Assembly (NCBI GenBank): GCA_050014595.1
Contig: JBEKDA010000019.1
Span: forward strand, 1 to 64,000
DNA length: 64,000 nucleotides
Source: PALSA-129 sp050014595
GTDB lineage: Bacteria > Acidobacteriota > Terriglobia > Bryobacterales > Bryobacteraceae
Direction: 5' to 3'
Position 1 is the stretch's first letter. Each line of letters opens with the position of its first letter. The notes beneath the pieces were generated by a model. The model did no database searches, was not told where the DNA came from, and saw only the letters and a program-made list of their open reading frames with translations. Positions 31,579-40,176 of this stretch are shown in pieces. The position numbers and the translations under genes were made by a program.

Positions 31579-32112
31579 CTACGAGTATAGCTTCCGGCTC
31601 CATTCCCGAATCTTGTTCAACTCCGCTGCCGGAATGTGCAGGAACTCCAGGAATTCCTGGTGCTCCTCCGGCGCGGTTTTTTCGAACTCGGCGTGCCAGC
31701 GGTGCATCTCGTCGTCGCTGAAGCCGGCGGCCTTCATGATGGCCACCCATTTCTCTTTCGTAACCATGGGCAATCTCCTCAGTTGTTTTGTGCTTTCGAG
31801 CAATTTCGCGATCAGCCGCTGCTGCTCGCGCAGTCTCTGGATGCCGGCGCTCAGTTCCAACAGGCGCCGCCGCAAGACTGCCGAAGCATCGTCTCGCGGG
31901 CCGTCAAGAATCGAGCGGATGTCCTTCAGCGGCACCCCGGCATCGCGATACACGCAAATCTGCCGCAGCCGTTCCAGGTCTTTCTCGCTGTACGTCCGAT
32001 AGTTCCCGCTCGTGCGGCGCGGGCGCGGCAGCAACCCGATCGATTCGTAGTAGAGCAGCGTGCTGCGCGAGAGCCTGCAAGCGCGCGCCAGTTTGGTGAC
32101 CGTCAGCGGCAT
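31579..32112 (-). CDS. MerR-family transcriptional regulator
   Basis: 177 residues. The N-terminal MerR winged helix is clear (VTKLARACRLSRSTLLYYES then IGLLPRPRRTSGNYRTYSEK). A coiled-coil helix (LLELSAGIQRLREQQRLIAK) and a C-terminal effector region (KEKWVAIMKAAGFSDDEMHR) follow, without obvious metal-binding cysteines; this suggests a drug or organic ligand. It leads the exporter operon. The upstream region 32120-32157 contains two TTGAC motifs on the minus strand, plausible promoter/operator parts of an autoregulated MerR site. Confidence 0.9.
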   Translation of the reverse strand: MPLTVTKLARACRLSRSTLLYYESIGLLPRPRRTSGNYRTYSEKDLERLRQICVYRDAGVPLKDIRSILDGPRDDASAVLRRRLLELSAGIQRLREQQRLIAKLLESTKQLRRLPMVTKEKWVAIMKAAGFSDDEMHRWHAEFEKTAPEEHQEFLEFLHIPAAELNKIREWSRKLYS

Positions 32113-32171
32113 CGTCCTGATTCCAGTGTCAACCCTAAAGGATTAGACAGGTCAAGGAAAAAATGCACCGC

Positions 32172-32286
32172 GCGATGTGGCGCACGTTCTCAAACGTGCC
32201 GTGTCCGCACTCCTGCGGACACGTTTTTGCCGGCCGAGAAGCATGCGTCCCCAGGAGTGGGGACGCGGCACCGAATGAGTGCGTGC
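32172..32286. repeat. Second palindromic repeat family ('GTGGCGCAC' element)
   Basis: GTGGCGCACGTTCTCAAACG (32176-32195) then TGCC, followed by the hairpin GTGTCCGCA-CTCCT-GCGGACACG and, after GCATGCGTCCCC-AGGAG-GGGGACGCG-like stem, the reverse ending AGTGCGTGCGCC. The order 'GTGGCGCAC + loop + GTGCC + second hairpin' recurs inside the adaptor gene at 44742-44786. It lies between merR and aspS. Confidence 0.6.
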
Positions 32287-32296
32287 GCCATGAAAT

Positions 32297-34075
32297 TCAC
32301 TTTTCGTGTCCTCGAATCGAGATCCCCAATTCCCGCAACTGCCGCTCCGGCACGCTCGATGGCGCGTCGCACATCATATCCGTGCCGCGCGCGGTCTTGG
32401 GGAAGGGAATCACGTCGCGGATCGAAGTCTCCCCCGCCAGAACCATCACCAGCCGGTCCAGGCCTAGCGCGATTCCGCCATGCGGCGGCGCGCCGTACTC
32501 CAGCGCCTCCAGCAGGAATCCAAAACGCCGCCGCGCTTCTTCCTCGCTGAAGCCGAGCGCCGCGAACACCTGCGTTTGCACGTCGCGCCGGTGGATACGA
32601 ATCGATCCTGAGCCCATCTCCAGGCCGTTCAATACCAGGTCGTAGGATTTCGCGCGGCACCGCGCCGGGTCGGCCGTGAGCTTTTCCAGGTCTTCGTCGT
32701 GAACCGAAGTGAACGGGTGGTGCGCCGCGTTCCAGCGGTTCTCTTCCTCGTCCCATTCGAACATCGGGAAGTCCACCACCCAGAGAAATTGCAGGTTCTT
32801 CGGATCGAGCAGCTTGTGCCGGTCGTTGAACTTCTGCGCGCACTGCAGGCGCAACTGGCCGCACGCCTGGTAAACCGTCTCTTCGGGACGATGTCCCTTC
32901 GGCTCGCCCGCCCACGTGGCCAGCACCAGCAGATCGTTCTCGCCGGCTCCGCAACGCGCGCGCACCTTGGCCATCGGCTCCGCGTGGTCGCGCTCCAGCC
33001 GCTTGACGTCGTCGTACACCCGCAGCCCGCGTTCCTGGCCGAAAGCCTTCAGTTCGTCGCGCTCCTTGCGGCTGGGTGCGCCCGTGGCCGGAATGTGAAC
33101 GGCCACCAGCGGCAGGTTGTCGTTCGCCAGTTCCGGCAGCAAATCTTCCACCGGATGCATCGGTGGGATGCGGCAATCGGGCTTGTCGCTGCCGTAACTG
33201 CGCATGGCCTGCGCATAGGTCAGTCGCGGAAACGGCCCCTTCACATGGAAGCCCGCCACTTCGCACACCCGCTCGATCAGCGGCTCGATCGTCTCAAACA
33301 CCCGTTCCTGCTGCGGAAACGACATCTCCAGATCGATCTGCGTGAACTCCGCCTGCCGGTCGGCGCGGAAATCTTCGTCGCGGAAGCAGCGCACAATCTG
33401 GAAGTACTTGTCAAAGCCGCTCACCATCAGGATCTGCTTGAAGATCTGCGGCGATTGCGGCAGCGCGTAAAACGTCCCCGGCTGCACGCGGCACGGAACC
33501 AGGTAATCGCGCGCGCCCTCCGGCGTGGAGCGCGTCATGAAGGGCGTCTCGATTTCGAGGTACCCCTGCCCGTTCAGGCATTCCCGCACCGCAAAGGCAA
33601 TCTTTGAGCGCAGCATGATGTTGCGCTGCATGCGCGGCCGGCGCAAATCCACGTAGCGGTATTTCAGCCGCAGGTCTTCGCTCACGCTCACTTCGTCTTC
33701 CACCGGAAACGGCGGCGTGCGCGATTCGTTCAAAATCCAGATCCCCGAAGCCACTACTTCCACCTCGCCCGTCTCGAGGTTCGGATTGTTCGCCCCGGCG
33801 CCGCGCAGCGCCACTTTGCCTTCCACCGCGATCACGTACTCCGGCCGCACCAGTTCGGCGCGGGTGTGAGCGGCGCCGGTGTCTTCGTGGAACACCACCT
33901 GCGTCAGTCCCTCGCGGTCGCGCAGATCCACGAACACCACGCCGCCATGATCGCGGCGCCGGTGAACCCAGCCCATCAGCAGGACGTTCTGGCCTTCGTC
34001 CGTCGCGCGCAGCGCGCCGCAACTATGGGTGCGGCGCAGGTCGCCCAGGAAATCCAACGCAATTGCAGTTTCCAT
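32297..34075 (-). CDS. aspS: Aspartyl-tRNA synthetase
   Basis: 592 residues, bacterial-type class II synthetase. N-terminal OB-fold anticodon domain (GWVHRRRDHGGVVFVDLRDR), motif 2 (FRDEDFRADRQAEFTQID), the bacterial GAD insertion in the middle, and motif 3 (GIALGLDRLVMVLAG). Charges tRNA-Asp; whether it also charges tRNA-Asn cannot be decided here since no amidotransferase genes lie in the window. The upstream segment 34076-34229 is repeat B, and hisS is the next gene on the strand. Confidence 0.97.
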   Translation of the reverse strand: METAIALDFLGDLRRTHSCGALRATDEGQNVLLMGWVHRRRDHGGVVFVDLRDREGLTQVVFHEDTGAAHTRAELVRPEYVIAVEGKVALRGAGANNPNLETGEVEVVASGIWILNESRTPPFPVEDEVSVSEDLRLKYRYVDLRRPRMQRNIMLRSKIAFAVRECLNGQGYLEIETPFMTRSTPEGARDYLVPCRVQPGTFYALPQSPQIFKQILMVSGFDKYFQIVRCFRDEDFRADRQAEFTQIDLEMSFPQQERVFETIEPLIERVCEVAGFHVKGPFPRLTYAQAMRSYGSDKPDCRIPPMHPVEDLLPELANDNLPLVAVHIPATGAPSRKERDELKAFGQERGLRVYDDVKRLERDHAEPMAKVRARCGAGENDLLVLATWAGEPKGHRPEETVYQACGQLRLQCAQKFNDRHKLLDPKNLQFLWVVDFPMFEWDEEENRWNAAHHPFTSVHDEDLEKLTADPARCRAKSYDLVLNGLEMGSGSIRIHRRDVQTQVFAALGFSEEEARRRFGFLLEALEYGAPPHGGIALGLDRLVMVLAGETSIRDVIPFPKTARGTDMMCDAPSSVPERQLRELGISIRGHEK

Positions 34076-34091
34076 AAAATCGTCTCAGATT

Positions 34092-34229
34092 CTTTGCCGG
34101 CCATTCCTAAATAAGACTGCTTCAACAATTCCCCGCTCTTGACATGTAAAGGCCCCGTCGCCGTTGCCCTTCTGACTCCTGACTCCCGACTTCCAAATCC
34201 CGGAGGGATTTCAAGGGCGAAGCCCTTGG
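34092..34229. repeat. Dispersed repeat B, copy 2, directly after the hisS stop
   Basis: 138 bp matching 7771-7900 in the same orientation and ending exactly at the hisS stop codon. Read from hisS it begins with AAGGGC-TTCG-CCCTT, a UUCG tetraloop hairpin, and then AATCCC-TCC-GGGATT, so it looks like a tandem-hairpin terminator. Confidence 0.72.
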
Positions 34230-35474
34230 TCAGCTTCTGGCGGCCGCCAGCCTGGCGGCGATTTCGTCGCGCGTCAAGGTCTGCTGATCGCCCGTGGTCA
34301 TGTCCTTCAACGCATACTTGCCCGCGGCCATTTCGTTGTCGCCGATGATCAAGGTGAACCGCGCGCCCAGCTTGTTGGCCAGTTCCATGACGCGCTTCAG
34401 CTTGCCCTCCAGCAGCTCCACCGAAACGCCCGCCCGCCGGAAATCGCGCGCCATCACCGCCGCGTGGCGCACCGCCGCTTCGCCCAGCGGCGCCACGCAC
34501 AGGTCGAGCGGCGTGGCCTGTTGTTCACCTTCCACGCTCATCACCAGCCGGTCTTCGCCAATCGAAAAGCCGATGCCTGGCGAGTGCACCTTGGAGCCCA
34601 GCGATTCCGCCAGCCCATCGTATCGCCCGCCGCCCAACACCGAATTCTGCGCCCCCAGCGCGCCGTGTACCACTTCGAACGTGGTGCGCATGTAGTAATC
34701 CAGGCCGCGCACCATCCGCGGGCGCACTTCGTACCCGATGCCGCGGTCGGTGAGCGATTGCTTCACCGCTTCAAAATGCGCGCGGCAGGCGTCGCATAGA
34801 GAGTCGATGATGCTCGGCAGCTTTTCGATGACCGGCTGGTCGGCCTCCACCTTGCAGTCCAGCACCCGCAGCGGGTTGGTTTCCGCGCGCCGCTGGCAGT
34901 CCCCGCACATCCGCGGAGCCGCGTCTTTCAATTCCTCTCGCAGCTTCTCCACGTACTGCGGCCGGCAGTTGTGGTCGCCCACCGAGTTGATCAGCAGCTC
35001 CGCCCCGCCGAGGCCCGCGCGTTCCAGAACCTCCATCACCATTTCGATGACCTCCGCGTCCAACACCGGCGATTCCGACCCGATGGCCTCCGCGCCAATC
35101 TGGAAAAACTGCCGGTAGCGCCCTTTCTGCGGCCGCTCCCGCCGGAACATCGGCCCCATGTAGTAAAGCTTCTGCACGCCCGGCCGCTGGTCCAGCCGGT
35201 GCTCGATGTACGCGCGAATCACCGGCGCCGTATTCTCCGGCCGCAGCGTGAGCGAAGTCTCGTCGCGGTCCGTGAAAGTGTACATTTCCTTGCTGACAAT
35301 ATCGGTGTCCGCGCCCACGCCGCGCGCGAACAGTTGCGTCTCCTCCAGAATCGGCGTGCGAATTTCGTGGTAGTTGTACGTCCGAAAGACCTCGCGCGCC
35401 ACCGCTTCCACCCGGTTCCACACTTCGGTGGATGGAGGTAGTAAGTCCCTGGTTCCTTTGACGGCTTTAATCAA
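34230..35474 (-). CDS. hisS: Histidyl-tRNA synthetase
   Basis: 414 residues from TTG 35474 (IKAVKGTRDLLPPS...), where the conserved family begins. A TAGAAT -10 box sits 12 nt before it (35486-35491, minus). The alternative ATG at 35525 adds 17 atypical residues but overlaps the vapC stop as TAATG, so coupled use is possible. Class II motifs: RPENTAPVIRAYIEH, motif 2 GPMFRRERPQKGRYRQFFQ, HisA RGLDYYMRTTFEV and motif 3 GGGRYDGL...GIGFSIGEDRL. Length is normal. The unusual C-terminal extension ends RDEIAARLAAARS. Confidence 0.95.
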   Translation of the reverse strand: MIKAVKGTRDLLPPSTEVWNRVEAVAREVFRTYNYHEIRTPILEETQLFARGVGADTDIVSKEMYTFTDRDETSLTLRPENTAPVIRAYIEHRLDQRPGVQKLYYMGPMFRRERPQKGRYRQFFQIGAEAIGSESPVLDAEVIEMVMEVLERAGLGGAELLINSVGDHNCRPQYVEKLREELKDAAPRMCGDCQRRAETNPLRVLDCKVEADQPVIEKLPSIIDSLCDACRAHFEAVKQSLTDRGIGYEVRPRMVRGLDYYMRTTFEVVHGALGAQNSVLGGGRYDGLAESLGSKVHSPGIGFSIGEDRLVMSVEGEQQATPLDLCVAPLGEAAVRHAAVMARDFRRAGVSVELLEGKLKRVMELANKLGARFTLIIGDNEMAAGKYALKDMTTGDQQTLTRDEIAARLAAARS

Positions 35475-35524
35475 GGTGGTTGGAAATTCTATGCTAGCAT
35501 GCGGCCGCGCGCCATCGGGCGGCA

Positions 35525-35923
35525 TTACAACCGTAATAACTGCGGGATTTTTTCGAAATGCCGGTCACGCGTGATCAGCGCCAGATCGTGTTCCAAAGCC
35601 AGCGCGCCAATCCAAAGGTCCGCATGGGGAACCGGCGTGCCGGCGCGTTTGAGTTGGACGAACAGCCGAGCCCATTGTTCCGCGGTCTCGCGGCCGGGGA
35701 GCAGGACGCCGACGGTTTTCTTGGCCAGGAATTTCTGTAGGATCATTTCGTTCCGGTGCCGCTGGCTCCCACCGTGGAATCCCGCTTTGATCTCCGCCAG
35801 CACGAAGAGCGGAACCCAAATCTCTTCGCAAGTTCCCAGCAAATCAGCCAGTTCGGCATCGCCTCGCAGTAGGTCCGTCAGCCGGTTGGTATCCAGCGCG
35901 ACTCTCACTTCCACTTTTCCCAA
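35525..35923 (-). CDS. vapC: PIN-domain toxin (VapC/FitB family)
   Basis: 132 residues. PIN nuclease with a full acidic set: VALDTNRLTDLLRG, LAEIKAGF (Glu in place) and HADLWIGALALE, followed by LALITRDRHFEKIPQLLRL, the typical FitB/VapC ending. It overlaps the antitoxin gene by 19 bp and its stop touches a possible hisS start (TAATG). An RNase toxin expressed from the same strand immediately before a tRNA synthetase is notable. Confidence 0.9.
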   Translation of the reverse strand: MGKVEVRVALDTNRLTDLLRGDAELADLLGTCEEIWVPLFVLAEIKAGFHGGSQRHRNEMILQKFLAKKTVGVLLPGRETAEQWARLFVQLKRAGTPVPHADLWIGALALEHDLALITRDRHFEKIPQLLRL

Positions 35924-36156
35924 TCGACTTGGCGCTGCGCGGCTATGACCCGGTCAAAAGCGGCGTCGGCTACCCATTGACCAACCAGGTCCGAGAAGTC
36001 TTCGTGGCGTTGCGCGCCGGTGGTAGCTTCAGAAAGCTGATCCAGAATCAATCGGTTCAAGCTCTGTTTCCGCAGTTTTGCTTTGCGGCGAAGCGCCCGG
36101 TCCACTTCACGCGGCACGCCGCGAATTGTATATTGAACGCTCGCCTGCTCCTTCAT
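35905..36156 (-). CDS. vapB: VapB/FitA-type ribbon-helix-helix antitoxin
   Basis: 83 residues. VQYTIRGVPREVDRALRRKA with KLRKQSLNRLILDQL is the FitA-type RHH fold. The C-terminus is acidic and aromatic (HEDFSDLVGQWVADAAFDRV), the toxin-wrapping part. TATCAT on the minus strand (36163-36168) is only 6 nt before the ATG, implying a leaderless transcript. It is translated before and overlaps vapC. Confidence 0.87.
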   Translation of the reverse strand: MKEQASVQYTIRGVPREVDRALRRKAKLRKQSLNRLILDQLSEATTGAQRHEDFSDLVGQWVADAAFDRVIAAQRQVDWEKWK

Positions 36157-36242
36157 GCCTGCATGATAGCAGATTATGTAGGCATCCGACTACAGGTGCT
36201 GGCGGCAACGCGAAACAGTTAGTCCCACCTGCCTTCCGGCGT

Positions 36243-36248
36243 TACAAT
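36243..36248 (+). promoter_or_regulatory. -10 box TACAAT immediately before the S9 peptidase start
   Basis: TACAAT ends 8 nt before the ATG at 36257, with no ribosome site in between. Transcription would start at or just before the initiation codon. No strong -35 is seen. Confidence 0.5.
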
Positions 36249-36256
36249 CGTCATGT

Positions 36257-38281
36257 ATGTTGCGCCGCCTGCTCTACCTGCTCGCTTTCAGCGCGATCGC
36301 TTTCGCTCAAAAGCGGCCCTTCGATGTCAACGCCCTCATGGAGCTCAAACGGATCGGCGATCCCCAGATCTCCCCCGATGGCAAATGGGTCACTTTCACG
36401 GTCCAGTCCGTCGACGTCGCCGCCAACCGCAAGCCGCAGCAGATCTGGATCGTCCCCATCCAAGGCGGCACGCCCCGCCAGATCTCGCACGACGGCGAAA
36501 CTAACCAGCGCGCCCGCTGGTCCCCCGATTCCAAGCACCTCGCCTACGTCTCCGACCGCTCCGGCTCCTCGCAAATCTGGATCATGGATCCCGACGGCGG
36601 CAACGCCAAACAGGTGACCACCCTCTCCACCGAAGCCGATGGCATAATCTTCGCGGGCGACGGCAAGAACCTTGTCTTCACCTCCGACGTCTATCCCGAA
36701 TGCGGCGCCGACGACGCCTGCAACAAGAAAAACCTGGAGGCCGACCAGTCGAGCAAGGTCCACGCGCGCATCTACACCGACCTCCTATACCGCCATTGGA
36801 CCGCCTGGCAGGCCAAACGCCGCAGCCACCTGCTGGTGATTCCCGTCGCCGGCGGCGCGGCCAAGGACCTCACACCCGGCCCGCACGATGTCCCGCCCTT
36901 TTCGCTCGGCGGTCCCGACGATTACGACGTCTCCCCCGACGGCCAGGAAGTCTGCTTTTCTATGAATGCCGACCCGGTCCCCGCCACCAGCACCAATGCC
37001 GATCTCTACGCCGTCTCCATCAAGGGCGGCGATGCGCGCAAAATCACCACCACGGCTGGCGCCGATTCCAGCCCCCGTTATTCGCCCGACGGCAAGTACA
37101 TCGCCTGGCGCGCGCAGTTCCGCGCCGGATATGAAAGCGATCGCTGGCGTCTCCTGGTCCTCGAGCGCGGCACAGGCAAATTGACCAACCTCACCGAATC
37201 CCTGGACCGTTGGGTCAATAGCTTTGCCTGGTCCAACGATTCCACCCGCCTATTCTTCACCTCCACCGATCGCGGCCGCCAGGCCATCCAGTTGATCCCC
37301 GTCACCGGCGGCGCCGTGCGCCAGCCCTTGAGCGGCGACAGCGAGCTCGACGACATCGAGCTCACGCGCGATGGCAAGACCATGGTCTACACCGAGCAGA
37401 GCGGCATCGCTCCCACTGAAATCTTCCGCGTGGCATCTTCCGGTGGCACCCCCGCGCCGCTCACCCACCTCAATGACGCCGTCCTCAACTCGCACCAGCT
37501 CACGCCGCTCGAAGAATTCACCGTCACCGCGCAGGATGGCGCGCGCATCCAGAGCTTCGTGGTCAAGCCCTACGGCTTTCAGGAAGGCCACAGATACCCC
37601 GTCCTGATGCTCATCCACGGCGGCCCGCAGGGCTTCTGGGGCCACTCCTGGAGTTTTCGCTGGAACGCGCAAGTCTTCGCCGCCGCCGGCTACCTGGTCG
37701 TCATGCCCAATCCCCGCGGCTCAACCGGCTACGGCCAGAAATTCATCGACGAGATCAACGGCGATTGGGGCGGCAAGCCCTTCGACGACATCATGGGCGT
37801 CACCGATCACGTCGCCGCCGAGATCCCCTATGCCGACGCCAGCCAGATGGTCGCCGCCGGCGCTTCCTACGGCGGCTATATGATCGATTGGATCCTCGGC
37901 CATACGCAGCGCTTCAAAGCCCTCGTCACCCACGACGGCGTCTTCGACCTCCCCAGCGAGTTCGGCTCGACCGAAGAGCTTTGGTTCCCGCTCTGGGAAT
38001 ACGGCGGCACGCCTTGGGACAAACCCGAAGATTACGCCAAGTGGTCGCCCAGCACTTACGTCAAGGAGTTTCACACGCCCACCCTGGTGGTCCACGGCGA
38101 GCAGGATTTCCGCGTGCCTTATACCCAGGGCCTCGAGCTCTTCACCGCGCTGCAATTGCAAAACATCAAATCCAAGCTCCTGCTTTTCCCCGATGAAGGC
38201 CACTGGGTGCTCAAGCCGCAAAACAGCCTGCTCTGGTATAAGACGGTCATCGAGTGGCTGGATTCCTGGGTGAAGAAGTGA
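36257..38281 (+). CDS. Secreted S9 prolyl oligopeptidase / acylaminoacyl peptidase
   Basis: 674 residues with a signal peptide (LRRLLYLLAFSAIAFAQ). The first 400 residues are a beta-propeller with WD40/PD40-like repeats (ISPDGKWVTFTV, WSPDSKHLAYVSDRSG, YSPDGKYIAW). The C-terminal alpha/beta hydrolase has catalytic Ser in GASYGGYM, Asp in HGEQDFRVP and His in PDEGHWV, in the order of the S9C family. It probably degrades oligopeptides outside the cytoplasm. The stop overlaps the M23 gene (GTGA), so both are one operon. Confidence 0.93.
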   Translation: MLRRLLYLLAFSAIAFAQKRPFDVNALMELKRIGDPQISPDGKWVTFTVQSVDVAANRKPQQIWIVPIQGGTPRQISHDGETNQRARWSPDSKHLAYVSDRSGSSQIWIMDPDGGNAKQVTTLSTEADGIIFAGDGKNLVFTSDVYPECGADDACNKKNLEADQSSKVHARIYTDLLYRHWTAWQAKRRSHLLVIPVAGGAAKDLTPGPHDVPPFSLGGPDDYDVSPDGQEVCFSMNADPVPATSTNADLYAVSIKGGDARKITTTAGADSSPRYSPDGKYIAWRAQFRAGYESDRWRLLVLERGTGKLTNLTESLDRWVNSFAWSNDSTRLFFTSTDRGRQAIQLIPVTGGAVRQPLSGDSELDDIELTRDGKTMVYTEQSGIAPTEIFRVASSGGTPAPLTHLNDAVLNSHQLTPLEEFTVTAQDGARIQSFVVKPYGFQEGHRYPVLMLIHGGPQGFWGHSWSFRWNAQVFAAAGYLVVMPNPRGSTGYGQKFIDEINGDWGGKPFDDIMGVTDHVAAEIPYADASQMVAAGASYGGYMIDWILGHTQRFKALVTHDGVFDLPSEFGSTEELWFPLWEYGGTPWDKPEDYAKWSPSTYVKEFHTPTLVVHGEQDFRVPYTQGLELFTALQLQNIKSKLLLFPDEGHWVLKPQNSLLWYKTVIEWLDSWVKK

Positions 38282-39666
38282 AAGCCATCGTCGCTCTGAT
38301 CGTCCTCATAGCCATTGCGATTACCGCGCTGTTTCTCATGTCCACGCACACGGCCGTAGCCGTGGCCCCGGTGAAAGTCATCGGGCTCTCCACTCCGGTC
38401 ACGGTTCAGTTGTCCAACCCGCACGGCGTGCGCCATGTCGCCGCATGGCTCGAACAGAACGGCCAGCAGCTTCCGCTGTTCGAAGAAAACTCTCCCGCGC
38501 GCCGATTCTTGTGGAAGCGGCATGAGCCTTCCCGCACTCTCGCCTTCGAAGCCGGCAAGACCAAGGCCCCCACGCTGAAAGAAGGCCAGGCGCGGCTGGT
38601 CGTGGAAACCGTCTCCAACGATTTGCGCGGCCGCACCGATTCAGCGTCCGCCGATGTCACGGTGGTCCTGGCCGCTCCGCGCGTGGCCGCCGACGACGCC
38701 CAGCACTATATCAACCAGGGCGGCATGGAGCTCGTCACCTTCACTCCCGGCGGCTCCTGGAACGAGGCCGGCGTCCGGGTCGGCAAGTACACCTTCCGCA
38801 GCTTCCCCGTTCCCGGCCATCCCGAGCAGCGCTTCTCCATGTTCGCCTATCCCTGGGACCTGCCGCCGGATATCGCGCCCATTGTTTACGCCCGCAATCT
38901 CGCCGGCGCCGAAGCCACCGCCAAATTCTGGTTCAAACTCTTCCCCAAGAAATTCCGCGTCCGCGATTTTCCCGTCGACGACGCCCTCATGGCCAAGCTC
39001 GTCAGTTCCGTCGATCCCAACGGCGCCATCGCGCCCGGAACCGACCTGCTGGCCCGCTTCCTCAAGATCAACGGCGACCTCCGCCGTGTCAACAACCAGC
39101 AGCTCGCCGACCTGCGCCTCAAGACCGAAGAGAAGATCCTGTGGAACGGCCCCTTCATTCACTGGGGCAAGGAAGAGGCCAATTTCGCCGACGTCCGCAA
39201 CTACGTCTACCACGGCAACAAAATCGACCGGCAGGTGCACCTCGGCTTCGATCTCTCCGACACCCAGACCGCTCCCGTCCATGCCGCCAACGATGGCCGC
39301 GTGGTCTGGGCCGGCGACATGGGAATCTACGGCAACTGCGTCGTCCTCGACCACGGGTACTCCCTGCAATCCATCTACGGCCACATGCGCGAGATCGACG
39401 TGAAAGTCGGCGACATGGTCCGGAAGGACCAGAAAATGGGGATAGCCGGCGAGACCGGTTTAGCCGGCGGCGTGCACGTGCATTTCAGCATGCAGATCGA
39501 CGGCGTCCAGATCAATCCTCGCGAGTGGTGGGACGAGCACTGGATCAAGGACCGCATCCTGGCGAAACTCGGCGGCGCGCCCGCACCCGTGGCCCATTCC
39601 CCCGCCGCTCCGCCCCCGCACGCGAAAACTCGTGCCGCCGCGAAGCGCCCCCACCACAAGCGCTAA
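38278..39666 (+). CDS. Membrane-anchored M23 metallopeptidase
   Basis: 462 residues from a GTG at 38278 overlapping the S9 stop. An N-terminal helix (AIVALIVLIAIAITALFLM) anchors a periplasmic part. The LytM/M23 domain is at about 315-415: HLGFDLSD supplies the first His and Asp, and GGVHVHFSMQ the HxH pair, so all zinc ligands of an active endopeptidase are present. Target is expected to be peptidoglycan cross-links. The C-terminus is a Pro/Ala/His-rich basic tail (AKTRAAAKRPHHKR). The central 250 residues are a domain that I do not recognise. Confidence 0.88.
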   Translation: MKAIVALIVLIAIAITALFLMSTHTAVAVAPVKVIGLSTPVTVQLSNPHGVRHVAAWLEQNGQQLPLFEENSPARRFLWKRHEPSRTLAFEAGKTKAPTLKEGQARLVVETVSNDLRGRTDSASADVTVVLAAPRVAADDAQHYINQGGMELVTFTPGGSWNEAGVRVGKYTFRSFPVPGHPEQRFSMFAYPWDLPPDIAPIVYARNLAGAEATAKFWFKLFPKKFRVRDFPVDDALMAKLVSSVDPNGAIAPGTDLLARFLKINGDLRRVNNQQLADLRLKTEEKILWNGPFIHWGKEEANFADVRNYVYHGNKIDRQVHLGFDLSDTQTAPVHAANDGRVVWAGDMGIYGNCVVLDHGYSLQSIYGHMREIDVKVGDMVRKDQKMGIAGETGLAGGVHVHFSMQIDGVQINPREWWDEHWIKDRILAKLGGAPAPVAHSPAAPPPHAKTRAAAKRPHHKR

Positions 39667-39672
39667 AACTAA

Positions 39673-39727
39673 CCGGTAGCGCCGGCGGTCTTGCCGCCGG
39701 TGTGGGACAGGCCTCCCGGCCTGTCTT
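39673..39727. repeat. REP element pair
   Basis: CCGGTAGCGCCGGCGGTCTT then GCCGCCGGTGTGGGACAG, followed by GGCCTCCCGGCCTGTC, which also forms a stem. It begins 7 bp after the M23 stop codon, as many copies in this window do. Confidence 0.75.
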
Positions 39728-39788
39728 GACCTGGCGCGCGCCCATCGTCCGGCCATTCGCGCGCACCACAAACGCCATCCGATTTTAG

Positions 39789-39848
39789 TTGACAAAGGCG
39801 CGCGACATCTCTATCCTATATTTCGTTATCGAATGAAGAAAACGAAAT
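39789..39848 (+). promoter_or_regulatory. padR promoter and dyad operator spanning the start codon
   Basis: TTGACA (39789-39794), 17-bp spacer, TATCCT (39812-39817). A perfect 8-bp inverted repeat ATTTCGTT (39820-39827) and AACGAAAT (39841-39848) brackets the transcription start and the ATG at 39833. PadR repressors commonly autoregulate through such dyads. Confidence 0.65.
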
Positions 39849-40171
39849 CAGATTCTGCCGGCACTCCGCAGGACCGCGATCTGTACTCCGGTTTGATGCG
39901 GCTGCACATCCTGCACCACGCGGTGGAAGGCCCGGTTTTCGGGCTTGGCATGGCCGAGGAGCTGGCGCGGCACGGCTATCGAATCAGCCCGGGGACGCTC
40001 TATCCGCTGCTGCACGGGCTGACCAAGAAAGGCTATCTGCGCTCCACCGAGCGGCGCAACGGCAAGTCCCTGCGCAAGGTCTACCGCGCCACTCCGCTCG
40101 GCCGGAAAGCGCTGCTGGCGGCCAGGGTCAAAGTGCGCGAGTTGATCGGCGAATTGATGGAGGGAGAATAG
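39833..40171 (+). CDS. PadR-family transcriptional repressor
   Basis: 112 residues. The winged-helix core is typical: LYSGLMRLHILHHAVEGPVF, GLGMAEELARHGYRISPGTL, YPLLHGLTKKGYLRSTERRN and KVYRATPLGRKALLAARVKV. It has only a short C-terminal helix, as in PadR subfamily 2. It is the first gene of the efflux operon, 5 bp before the TolC-like gene, and probably represses it until a toxic phenolic or drug-like ligand binds. The dyad over its own start supports autoregulation. Confidence 0.92.
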   Translation: MKKTKSDSAGTPQDRDLYSGLMRLHILHHAVEGPVFGLGMAEELARHGYRISPGTLYPLLHGLTKKGYLRSTERRNGKSLRKVYRATPLGRKALLAARVKVRELIGELMEGE

Positions 40172-40176
40172 CAGCG

